64,000 nucleotides of DNA from Cardinalis cardinalis (Eukaryota > Chordata > Aves > Passeriformes > Cardinalidae): positions 2,197,840 to 2,261,839 of the forward strand of contig JACDOX010000086.1 of the NCBI GenBank assembly GCA_014549065.1. The letters are read 5' to 3'. The notes beneath the pieces were generated by a model. The model saw only the letters and a program-made list of their open reading frames with translations. It searched no databases and had not been told where the DNA came from. Below, in pieces: positions 37,801 through 47,655 of this stretch (positions are counted from its first letter, which is position 1; each line of letters begins with the position of its first letter). Position numbers and translations under genes: made by a program.

Positions 37801-39579
37801 AAAAAATCAGCCCTGGGCCACATTAGGTCCCAGCACACCTTTCCATGGATTCCTGCCTTCCCTGGTTGAAGCTCTCCAGCACAGCCCTGTCTCCTGGGCC
37901 AGAGGGAAGCCCTAAAACGTAACAGCACACAGCTCGAGGGTTCTCAGCACGGGATGCTCTGCCTGGCTGCCAGCCAGCACTCGGGGAGCCTCAGCAGAGG
38001 AATACTGCCACCAGCTCCCTTGTTCAGGAGAGCTTGGGAACAAGTGACAACTTGTTACATCCTTCAAACCCTCGGGAGGCAGTCAGAACTTCTGCCTGAG
38101 GCGCTCAAGAGCTCCCAGCAGCACAAAATGAACGCTGCAGCTCAGCCTGGGTGCGGCGGCACTTGGGGAGAGGAAGCCTCACATGCTGCCAGCTCATCTT
38201 GGAGAAGTGAATGAACTCGCTCACATTTGTCACAGGCTCTGAGATACTCCGAGGAAATGTTCCAGAAAAGCCAACTTCTGACAAAATATTGTTTTAATTA
38301 ATCCCCGTCTTCGATTTTCTGTTTGGGCTGCTCTCACAGTGGCCCTTTGCTGGCTTTCACTGTAGGTAACGTGGGCTCACACCCACACACCATTCCCAGG
38401 ACCTATGGAGAATTATGTCACTGCAAGTTATAGATTGTGTTCCAGCTTGGATTCTGCTTTGTACAGGCTCTAATTAATCCATATTCATACCATGAGGATT
38501 TCTCATCTGACTGTGGTTTGATCAACCAGCAGAGAAATACAGAGTCCATATCAGTTATATTGGATCTTCCCAAGAAAAAGTGCAGCTCTCCAATAGCTTT
38601 GTGTCTAGGCAATCATGAACTACTCAGATGGAAATAAATGTCACCATTAAAAAACCAAATGAAATAAAAACCCAAAACAAAAACCCCAATCCAANCAAAC
38701 AAAAAAAACCCCCAACAACCCCTCCCCAAAAAAGCCAGATTATTTCATGTATTTCAGAAACACATCTAAATTTTGTGCTTAATAAAAAAAAAGTCAAAAA
38801 ATTTTTTTTGGATGAAATGCACTCAGAAGACAAGCAAAGAAAATAAAGAGATAAGAAGATAAGCAATGAAAATCTGTTGTTAAAGATGAGAGAATTTACA
38901 TGGGTTGTTTATGTTTTTGTGGTTTCAAGCCCAGTTAGTAGAAAAATAAAATTATGTAACCCAGAAAGAAGATTCTGAATTTCCCTCATTTAGTTTACCC
39001 AACCTTTTAGTTGTGCTAATTCATATTTAATCAATTAAACTGTTGAATAAGGCATTTGTCAGGTGGTANTCACGCGGCATAAATAAAGTAGTTCAAGGTT
39101 TCTCTTGGAATATAATTCCATGCAGGAACTATATTAAACTCTTAGCAGGAATTTTTTGGGCAAAACCACAGCTTCAAAACACCCAGTAAGACACAGACTA
39201 TCCTCTATCCCATGGAAAGACCCTGTGTATGTGTCACACTTACGTTTCATATCAGGATTAATGCCTTTAATATTTTCCCCGTTTTCTCTGCTGAATCCCA
39301 TCTACAGGGACAATTATTGTGGTTTTTGGTTTTTATTAACCTAGACACGCTCAAGCTTTGCTTCCATTTCACCCAGTGAATTCTGTGCTGAACAACAATC
39401 ACCAGCCCTACAAAGCCACGTTTCGTCTCTTGGCTCCGAAGCCACCTTTCCACACCAAGCTGCCATTAGCTCTCCAGGACCACAGTTTTAATTTGCCTTC
39501 CAATTCTCGTGGCTCCCCTCCCTCTTCCTCCTCAGCGCAGCGATTTTCAGACACTACACGCGTGTGGGTTTCATTTACA
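34873..39579. other. Intergenic region upstream of the STUM CpG island
   Basis: Unique sequence with an A-rich patch at about 38647-38740. There is no recognisable exon; a neighbouring gene must lie further away. Ns lie at 35268, 36132, 37494, 37757 and 39069. A retained distal enhancer cannot be judged without alignments. Confidence 0.45.
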
Positions 39580-39765
39580 CCTTTTCTCACACCTTCTCTT
39601 TTTAAGGGCGCACAGGGCACGCTCTTCCACCGCTCCTGCGCTCCCGCATACGGAGTTCTGTCCCTCATTCCGGGGAAACAACGGGACAGCGCCTCGCCCT
39701 CTCTGCCGGCCCAGGCGGGACGGGGCGGGGGGCGCACGGCTCCGGGCCGGGCTGGGGAGGCGCTC

Positions 39766-40090
39766 CGGGATCCAGGGCTGCCCAGGGGCTCGGGATAAAC
39801 CGGGAGCCAGGGAAGCGCCTGCCCAGGGGCTCGGGATAAGCCGGGAGCCAGGGAAGCGCTCCGGGCAGCGGCGCGGCTGCTGAGGGGCTATGAGGAATAA
39901 ACCGGGATCCAGGGAAGCGCTCCGGACAGTGACTGCCCAGGGGCCTGGGATGAGGGCGGGTTGCAGGGAAGCGCTCCAGGCAGCGGCTGCCCAGGGGCTC
40001 GGGATAAGGCGGGATGCAGGGAAGCGCTCCGGGCAGCGGCGCGGCTGCCGAAGGGCTATAAGGGATAAACCGGGATAAGGCGGGATGCGG
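39766..40090. repeat. GC-rich promoter minisatellite, 5-6 units of 41-61 bp
   Basis: The block CAGGGAAGCGC recurs at 39808, 39849, 39910, 39964 and 40017 (spacing 41, 61, 54, 53), each followed by variants of CTCCGGGCAGCGGC, TGCCCAGGGGCTCGGGATAA and CCGGGA. Two units carry an extra GCGCGGCTGC insert. It ends about 125 bp upstream of the STUM start codon. Confidence 0.9.
40054..40064 (+). promoter_or_regulatory. TATA-like element GGCTATAAGGG
   Basis: CTATAAG core in the last minisatellite unit. A start of transcription about 30 bp downstream would fall near 40085-40095 and give a 5' UTR of about 125 bp. This is inference from position only; CpG-island promoters often lack a functional TATA box. 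Confidence 0.35.
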
Positions 40091-40095
40091 CGCCG

Positions 40096-40134
40096 CGAGG
40101 GGCGGGCGGAGGGCGGGGAGGGGTCGGGGCGGCG
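40096..40134. promoter_or_regulatory. Cluster of GC boxes (Sp1/KLF-type)
   Basis: Repeated GGGGCGGG, GGGCGGGG and GGGGCGG motifs between the minisatellite and the start codon, positioned as expected for a proximal promoter or early 5' UTR. Confidence 0.55.
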
Positions 40135-40216
40135 CGGGGGGCGCGCCTGGCGGCGGGAGCGCGCTCGGCGGCGGGAGCGGGAGCTGCGATCCCATCGGGG
40201 CACGGCCGCGCCGGCC

Positions 40217-40406
40217 ATGGAGCCCTCGCCCAAGGACGGCGAGAGCGCGGCGGCCGCCGAGCCCGGCCGGGGCGGCACGGCCCCGTCCAGCGGCGTGGTG
40301 GTGCAGGTCCGCGAGAAGAAGGGCCCCCTGCGCGCCGCCATCCCCTACATGCCCTTCCCCGTGGCCGTCATCTGCCTCTTCCTCAACACCTTCGTGCCGG
40401 GGCTGG
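40217..40406 (+). CDS. STUM: STUM exon 1 (Spec3/Stum family membrane protein), first coding exon only
   Basis: The exon encodes 63 codons plus one base of a split glycine codon. Residues 1-25 are an Ala/Gly/Ser-rich tail starting MEPSPKDGE. Residues about 26-40 are GVVVQVREKKGPLRA, and from 42 there is a hydrophobic stretch IPYMPFPVAVICLFLNTF followed by VPGL, the start of the Spec3/Stum domain and its first membrane segment. Family members are small proteins of about 140 residues with two or more membrane segments; the Drosophila relative is needed for mechanosensory transduction in proprioceptive neurons, and the vertebrate role is poorly known. I chose ATG 40217 because of its good context (GCCGGCCATGG) and because the family starts with MEPS. 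An in-frame ATG at 40085 would add 44 Arg-rich residues and lies near the presumed transcription start, so it is unlikely. The exon ends at GTAAGG (40407). Later exons were not found in the window. Confidence 0.93.
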
Positions 40407-40412
40407 GTAAGG
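40407..40412 (+). other. STUM: STUM exon 1 splice donor GTAAGG
   Basis: CTGG|GTAAGG follows the conserved VPGL residues, leaving the intron in phase 1 of a glycine codon. The open frame runs on into the intron to 40591, but family similarity stops at the donor. Confidence 0.9.
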
Positions 40413-43400
40413 ATGTGCGGGAGGCACCGAGGGAGGGCGGCCGGGCTCGGGGTCTCTCTCTGCCCACCTGCGGCTGCTTGGCCCCGGCGGGCCCGCTCGG
40501 GCTGCCGGAGGCGCCCGCGGCCACAACTTTCCCTTTTCCCGACGGCACCGCGGGCAGGGATGGAGGAACGGAGGGAGGCAGGAGCCCCTGAGCCAAGTTT
40601 GACGTCGGGGGCCGGGGCAGCGCCCTGCGGGGTTCCCAGCGGGCAAATCGCGTTTCCCTCGGCGGGTAGCGGGGCTGAGGCAGCCGCCTGGCCCCGGGAC
40701 AGAGCAGACACATCCCCCGATGCCAGGCGGTGCGGAAAGGATTCGGCTGTTCGGGCTCTCGCGAACTGGGATTGCGGTCAGAGGAGCAAAGCTCACGGTG
40801 GCCGCATCCCTCGCTAGCTAGAGAAGAGCTTTCGGAGCCCACCGAGCCGGGTTTTCTAAGGAGACTTGCTAGAAAATGTTAGAACCATTGTCCAGAGGAA
40901 CTGGGGATACGCAGTTTCTCAGCATAAGGTCTCTAGTGTGCTCAGGTCCCTAAGATGTGGCTGTATCCTTTCTGTATTTCCTCTTCCTACACTCGAATTA
41001 GGAATTGCTTACTGCAAGAGGAGCTTAGAGTTTGAACGCTACAAAAGCCTCTGGAATACAAGGCTAAACACAAACATTCGAGCTGAAAGCAAAATAACCA
41101 CAATAATAAAAAACCAAAACCAAACAAAATAATCCATGACTCGTTAACCCTTACCTCAAGTCTTTCATGGTCCATTTCTGGTTGCTGTTTCTGCTACTGT
41201 GACCACCACAGAAGCCTTCCTTGTGATATGGGAGTATCCTCCACCTAGCCCTGCTTTTAAAGAGCTACTGCCTGCCTTTAATTGCTTCATGTGCTTCAGG
41301 TGGCTTAATTCTTTAACAAACCTGAAACTCTTAAAGTTCTGATTAAAGTACTACCCAGGTGTGGGTGGGATAATGTGTGCAACGCGTAGAAGCCATTGCT
41401 ACTCCAGTGTGCTTGCTCTGAAACCTGTGGATGTATTCCAGAGGAAAACTTGCACCTTTTGCAACACCTCTGAGTTTTCCTGTGGAAGGTGTGTGTTCTT
41501 CTAGATGCAATCCACTGCACTCAGGTGTGTTGTTTGCACAGCCCTTGTGTGCAGCCACCTGAAGAACCTCGAGTGATGAATCAAAGACAACCTCTGGAGT
41601 TGAGGTCTCTCACAGGGCTTTAGGTTTCCTGGGGCTCAGTTTCCCACTTTGGAGAGAGAAGTTCAAACCACAGTTTTCAAAGCGAGTGTTGTTTTCTGTT
41701 GGCATTGATGACACCACATCTTCACTGTGGATGTACAGAAAGAAAAAGCCTGACTTAACCACCCCTTTTTCCTTACCCAAATTGTCTGACACTTCACAAA
41801 ACACGCTAGAAAACCCTCAGTGTTCTCCCTTCATCCCAGAAGGACAGATCCCCATGAGACATCCTTATGTTGAAATTGGCTTGAAGTGTGGCTGGAGTTC
41901 TCCTTGGGTGCTGCTGGGGGTAGCCAGAGTTGTGCCTTCCCTCATGCAGAAGGTGCCTAGGAAGGAAGGAAGGAAGGAGAGCAGATACAAGGGAGGGCTG
42001 AGTGTTCAGGGCTCCCAGTCCGTGCTGGTTAAAAGCTCAGGAGTTGAATCTGGACTGTGCAGCTGTGTTGGTTGTGTAACCACTGACAGGCTGGACCAGC
42101 ACAAAATGGTTTGTAATTTTATTTTTCATTCTATTTGGTTTTTTTAAAAAAACAAACCAACAACCTCCTTTTAGGTGGAGTTTTTTTAAAATTTGTTTGC
42201 CCTTTGCTGCAGTGATTTCGGTAGTACGGTCTGGCCAGCTGTGCCGCCGCTTCTCCTGGTACCCTGTTGCAAAAGAAGCAAACCAAACAAGCTACAGATG
42301 AGAAGGAATCCTTCCATGTGGCATCCCCACAGCCTGGTGAAATGCAGTGTTTTGGAGATGCATCCCAAGCTCAGTATGCAAAGCATGGCATTTAGTTTGT
42401 ACAGAAATGAATGGTTTTTTTAATGAAGCTGCTAATACCACGTGCATTTTGAGGGAAAACTTATTCTGAGATGACACACCTGACTAGGATACAGCTATTT
42501 ACAATCTCAGCCAAATCCTGTCATGTATCACATAGCCCACACAGAAGGGGGAAATAGGAGGATCATGAATCTACTGGCAGGAAAGGTAAAAAGAGATTTT
42601 CTGTCATTGTTGTGCTTCAGCCATCTCAATGAGCTGAGCAAGGCTTGTAAAACAGATAAGATTTGCAGTGGTGTGAAGTGTTCACATCAAGGATGGGAGC
42701 CTGTTCCCGGCAAAGTAAATGGCAAAATTCCCATCAGTTCTTGTAGTCCAGATTTATGACACGTTAAAGTGATGTTTCACAGGCTCGCCATGTATTTCTG
42801 CCTGCGTAGCGGGAGGGTGTGACTGTGTTTAGGTGTCAATGGAAGTCCTCTATTTCTCAGTCCCTAAATTCATCTCTCATCTTATTGCATGTAGTTGTCA
42901 TGTGAGTGTAGACTCTGTAGTGCAATTGCAGAGAAGGGTCAGAGACCACCACAGTAGACAAGAAAATGGGTAACATTGAATAAATCAAGATTTCCACTGC
43001 TTGGACACTGGTGCATTTGAGATTTTCATTAGTGCTCCGTACCTCAGAGCAGTGATATCCAAATACAAATTGTACTCTGATACAGGCTTCCAAATCTTTG
43101 GGCAGTCTCTCACCATCTTAAAGCCTCTTTTTTTTAGTTAAATTGTCTTTCCTCTGTTATGGAAGTCACCTTTGAGGGTGACATCCAAAAATTTTAAATA
43201 TCTGGTTTATTTTTCCTTTGTGCTATTTATGTTTTGCAGTAGTACTCTATTTGGACAGTAGAAGTAACACTTTCTCTTTGTTTACAGTCAGTTTATTACC
43301 TTCTCTTGGTTAGTTTTCAGAGTCTTATGTAATAACCCAGAACTGCAGGTTTTAAGGCACATTGTAAACTGGGTTTGAACTACTCATTCCACACATGCTA

Positions 43401-43581
43401 CAAAAGATGTAGTTCACAGGGATTTTTTCATACACAGGGGATATGTTGACTTTTCTCTTGCCAAAACTTAAAATTCAGACCAAATACAGTGTACAAAATC
43501 TTGATTAGCCCATCTTGTAATCCCTTTTGCTGAATAGCCTTGAAATCACACATTCCCTCCAGTTGCTGTGATGGGCCACTG
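40413..43581 (+). other. STUM: STUM intron 1, proximal part
   Basis: GC-rich for the first 400 bp, then ordinary AT-rich intronic DNA. A (GGAA)n run lies at about 41963-41982. Open frames at 41305-42423 have no recognisable domains. Confidence 0.6.
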
Positions 43582-43604
43582 GGAAATGTTCTGGATCAGT
43601 TTCC
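43582..43604. repeat. 5' copy of 23-bp direct repeat flanking Family II LTR
   Basis: Starts GGAAATGTTCTGGATCA and matches 44017-44039 with one or two differences; it abuts the LTR. Confidence 0.9.
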
Positions 43605-44016
43605 TATTGTATTTGTAGGGAAGCCCCAATGAAGGCAGGAATGATGCACCTGCCTCCATGTTCTCAGAAGGCTAATTTATTACTTTATAATATTATATTA
43701 AAGAATACTATACTACACTAAAGAATACAGAAAAGACACTTACTGAATGCTAAAGAGATAATAATGAAAACTCCTGACTCTTTCCAGAGCCCCAACACAG
43801 CTTGGCCCTGATTGGCCAAAGAATCAAAACAACTCACACCAGAATCCAATGAAACAATCACCTGTGGGTAAACAATCTCCAAACACATTCCACATGTGAG
43901 CACAACACAGGAGAAGCAAATGAGATAAGAATTGTTTTTCTTTTCTCTGAGGCTTCTCAGCTTCCCAGGAGAAAAATCCTGGATGAAGGGATTTTTCAGA
44001 GAACGTGAATGCCACA
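43605..44016 (-). mobile_element. Family II solo LTR in intron 1
   Basis: On the minus strand it starts TGTGGCATTCACGTTCTCTG and ends with CAAATACAATA. Polyadenylation region and other family blocks are present. It is flanked not by a 6-bp but by a 23-bp direct repeat abutting both ends. Antisense to STUM. Confidence 0.9.
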
Positions 44017-44039
44017 GGAAATGTTCTGGATCATTTCCC
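44017..44039. repeat. 3' copy of 23-bp direct repeat flanking Family II LTR
   Basis: Partner of 43582-43604, beginning at the base after the LTR. Confidence 0.9.
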
Positions 44040-47000
44040 ATAGCTCAGTGCAGTCTTTCTCATCTGTGCCTAGCAGGGCTGTAGGGCTGAGCTGCAATGA
44101 AGGTGTCCCAAGCTCAGGCTCATAAAAAGAGTGGGGAGGGAGGAGAGGGAAGAGTCAGCGGGTGCTGTAGCAAAAGCCATCGTGCCTTGGCTGCAGTCCT
44201 GCCACAGGCATTGCAACCTCTGCTCTGGCTTTGGGTTTCTGGAGCAGGCTCTGAGGCATCAAAGCATGCAGGGATGAGCTCTGGAGGGTGGGAGAGGCAG
44301 CTGTCAGCAGAGCTGGAGGGTGCCCAGTGGTGCCATTCCCGCAGGATTGGGCGCTGTGTCCCTGCAGCCCGTCCNCGCCTTCCCGCAGATGGCGAGCGGG
44401 AGAAGGGCTGGCCGTGCCCTTTAGCTGGCAGACTGTGTTCTCCTGGAGCTGAGTGTGCCAGTCAGCGTGGGAGGAGATCTGGCTCCTTGTCATCATTCCC
44501 AGAGCTGATCCATGGGAATCTTGCCCTCCTTCCTCTCTGCTCTTCCTTCTCGCGACATCACATGTGTGGGAGGGGGTAAACGAAGGGGGGGAACTTGAGG
44601 GAAATGTGAGAAGTGAGGAAAACGATCTGAAAGTCTGAGGTATTCTCCAAGATTAATGCCTCCTGTCAGGAAGGGGGTGGACTTTTGGATCCCAGCCTGT
44701 GTGATACGTGAATACTATTTTTATGCAGGGAGTAATTGAAATACGCAGCATAAAATGATGTTGGTGCAGGATAGGAGAGCAGCCACCCATGTGCCATGAA
44801 GTAGCCTGTGGAGGAGTTCAGGAGTGCCAGCCTCTCACAGCAGCTACAGAAAGAAGGGATGACTCCCAGCCCACTCAGCTTTTTGCTTCCAGGGCTACAC
44901 AGTGCAGCTCTCCTGTTCCTGGGTGTGTCAGCTCCATAGCACGAGTCTTCTGCCATCTGTTTATTCACTCTTCATTGAGTTCAAGCACTGCTTGAACTAT
45001 CAACTTCACTATCAACTGAAGTTGAACTGCACAACTTCAGCTGTGGGAATGTGGCTTTGCCATTGGATTCACAGAAGCCAAGCATCTCATCAGAAACCAA
45101 GGCTCTCCTGAGCAGAATGAGCTCTCCAAAGAGCTGAACAAAAGTACAGAACACAACACTCGAGAAAGGTGACGGGATAAGATCTGCATAAAATTACCAG
45201 TACTCATTTTATTTTTGTGATTGGAATGGTAAATAGATGCCTCAAGCAAACATCCATTGCCTTCATTATTGAAAGAAAGAATTTCAAGGAAAAACCACAT
45301 TTTCTTATCCACAGTACAGCAAACAGTGCAATAAAGAAATTTGGGGCTTTCAGACATACAAAATCTCAAACTCCCTTTGGTATTTATGATCCTTTTAATT
45401 TTTTTTTTTTCTTTTAAACATTCAAACCAAAGTATCTGTGTGATTTACAAGCTCATTTGTGGAAAACAAAGGTTTTCTCCAGTGTTTGTGTGAATTTGTG
45501 TTTGTGAACTTTACTGCTGCAGTTTTTTAGCTAACATTGCCTTTCAGTCTGAGATGCTGGTAGTGTGCAGAAACAAGTTGTTTCTTCATGGGAGCATAAT
45601 TAAACAAAGCAAACCTATTGCCAGTAGACTTCACTCTGTCAGGTTTTGTATTTTGCCCTTCACAATCAAGAAGTTCTTGATGGTGATTTGTGCTCGTGCA
45701 AGGTGGGAAATGAGACCTGCAATAAAATGTGTGCACCCAGGTTTTACTGCTCCATTACTGGTACCAGTGGTATCAGCTGTAGATTATCCTCACAGTGAGG
45801 TAAAGTTGGGCACAAGAACAGCTGAATCTGAGGTTTCTGCACCTGCAGGTCTTTGTTCTTTTCAGTATGTAGAAAGCCATTAAATTCCTCTTTTATTTTC
45901 TTTTATTTTTACTACAGAGGTTTAAGTGAGAAATATAATTGTATCATATAACTTACCTGGCAGATGGTATTGAACAGTCATTCCACAATCTTACCACTAC
46001 TGGATAGTCTGGAATATTTTTGTTCCATGAAGTGTCTGGACCACCTAGAATGACAATCAATCCTGGAAACCTCAGAGAGGTTCACAGGTAATTAGTGATC
46101 TGAAGAAATGCCAAAGTGTTTTACCTTTGTAGCTGCTTGATTGAGACAGCTCCACCTAGTGTAACTGATCAGAAAAAAAAGGGGAAAAAAAAGGTATTTT
46201 ATCTGCTGAAGGACCTGATGTGACCATTCAGTTTAATCCAGTGTTGAACAGCACACTTTGCTGTAGTTTAAGCAGAAAGCTGCAGTGACATGTTCATGAC
46301 CAGAGCCTCAAGTCACACTCCAAATATTTAGACTTGTTTCTGTCCTTTGGTTAGTTTTTGCTCTTCCCTTGCTGCAGTTGGTAGCAGCCAGCTGTTGAGC
46401 TGCACTTGCATTTAAAATGACTTTTTGGGCCAGACCAGCTAAAATGCAAACAAGTTTCTCTGCCTCCCTCATGCCTTCTGTTTCCACCAAAACAGAAGAC
46501 AAAAGAAATGGCCAGGGACATTTATGTTCAGTGGTTTTTGTTGAAGCAGCTCTGTGGAGATATTAATTTCCTAATGAACACATAAGGAAGGACACAGGGT
46601 TTGCTCAGCATCTTGTAATCTTGTTTGTCATTTAATGCAGTTTGGACAGATGTACTTGGAGATTAAGAGTGAAGGTGGGAGCAGACAGCAGAGAAGAGCT
46701 GTTAAATGGCCAAGTAAAGCAGCTGAATTTTAAGGTGGATTCAAGGCTGTTCCAAACAAAGGATATGACGTGAAGAGAAACAGAGAATCAAGTCCAGAAG
46801 GAGAAAAGTACATCTACAGAGGTTCAGTGAGAAGGCAAAAGAACTGAAACTTCTTGCAGCAAGGGAGAAAATGAGTGAAAGGATTTGAAGATAAAAGTAA
46901 CTTGGATAAGGAGAGTGCTTTTGATGGGTGAATTTTTCCTAGTCTGGATAGCAGGAAGGAAGTGAATTTTCTCCTGCTCTGAAACGGTGTTGGAGAGATT

Positions 47001-47504
47001 TACAAAGCCTGATAAAGCACCATTGCCTGCAGCAGCTCACTGCCATTTAATCTCTCCTCCATGAAAAGAACTTTGAGAGCTTCTGAACTGTTCAGGATCA
47101 CAAAGAGAGGAACAGGAAGCAGAAAGCAGGTTCCTCAAGCTCTTCCTTGCCCATGAAACTGCGTGCAGGAGCCTGAACACAAATATACCTGCAGTGTCTG
47201 GCACAAAAGGGAATTTTAGAACCTGTGCCCAGTTTTGAATTTTCTGGAGAAACAAGTGATTGGATGGTAAAGGGATTCTAAGATTGTCCTAAGGTTTGTA
47301 ATGAGATAAAGTCAGTCTGACATATGACATCCTTTCTCCTTTCTTAGGACTTGTCCTCATTGCAGAGCTTTAAAGTGACACAGTGGCAGCCCCACAGTGG
47401 ATGAGCACGAACCTGGTTGTGGCACTGTGCAAAGACAAAACAGAATAGATTATTTCATTTGGAATGAAATAATTATCATTAATAATTGTTATTAATGGCA
47501 ATTA
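44040..47504 (+). other. STUM: STUM intron 1, no recognised element
   Basis: Unique sequence. A GC-richer patch at 44100-44560 has overlapping frames with no domain evidence. A perfect 11-bp inverted repeat with 3-nt loop lies at 47449-47473. One N at 44374. Confidence 0.5.
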
Positions 47505-47655
47505 TCACCTTGTCCAGCTGCCTGCCCAGGTCAGGGCTGTTTAACATTAACATTAATAGTAATATTAACATTAATATTAACATTAATATTAATATCATTA
47601 AGGCCATTGTCCAAATGGCTTTTAAACACTGACAGGCTTAGGGCCCAGCCTCACA
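47505..47655 (-). mobile_element. Probable old CR1 fragment split by a microsatellite
   Basis: TTGTCCAGCTGCCTGCCCAG and GTCAGGGCTG on one side, and GGCCATTGTCCAAATGGCTT plus AACACTGACAGGCTTAGGGC on the other, resemble CR1 in reverse orientation. The middle (47541-47600) is simple repeat. Diverged, so tentative. Confidence 0.5.
47541..47600. repeat. (TTAACA)/(TTAATA) microsatellite, about 60 bp
   Basis: Irregular hexamer array of TAACAT, TAATAT and TAATAG units. Confidence 0.9.

Larger units (their letters stand above)
39580..40830. promoter_or_regulatory. CpG island spanning the STUM promoter and exon 1
   Basis: GC content and CpG density rise sharply at about 39580 and fall after about 40830; the surrounding DNA is AT-rich and CpG-poor. 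It contains the minisatellite, GC boxes, exon 1 and the start of intron 1. Such islands mark constitutive or neural promoters in vertebrates. Long open frames on the minus strand here (up to 348 codons) come from base composition. Confidence 0.92.

Noticed and set aside
40407..40591. Extension of the STUM frame past the exon to 168 codons in total
   Set aside because: Similarity to the family ends exactly at a good donor site; the rest is intronic GC-rich sequence.
39665..40711. 348-codon minus-strand open frame over the CpG island
   Set aside because: It is antisense to STUM exon 1 and the minisatellite; Pro/Ala/Arg-rich composition and openness in several frames come from high GC content.
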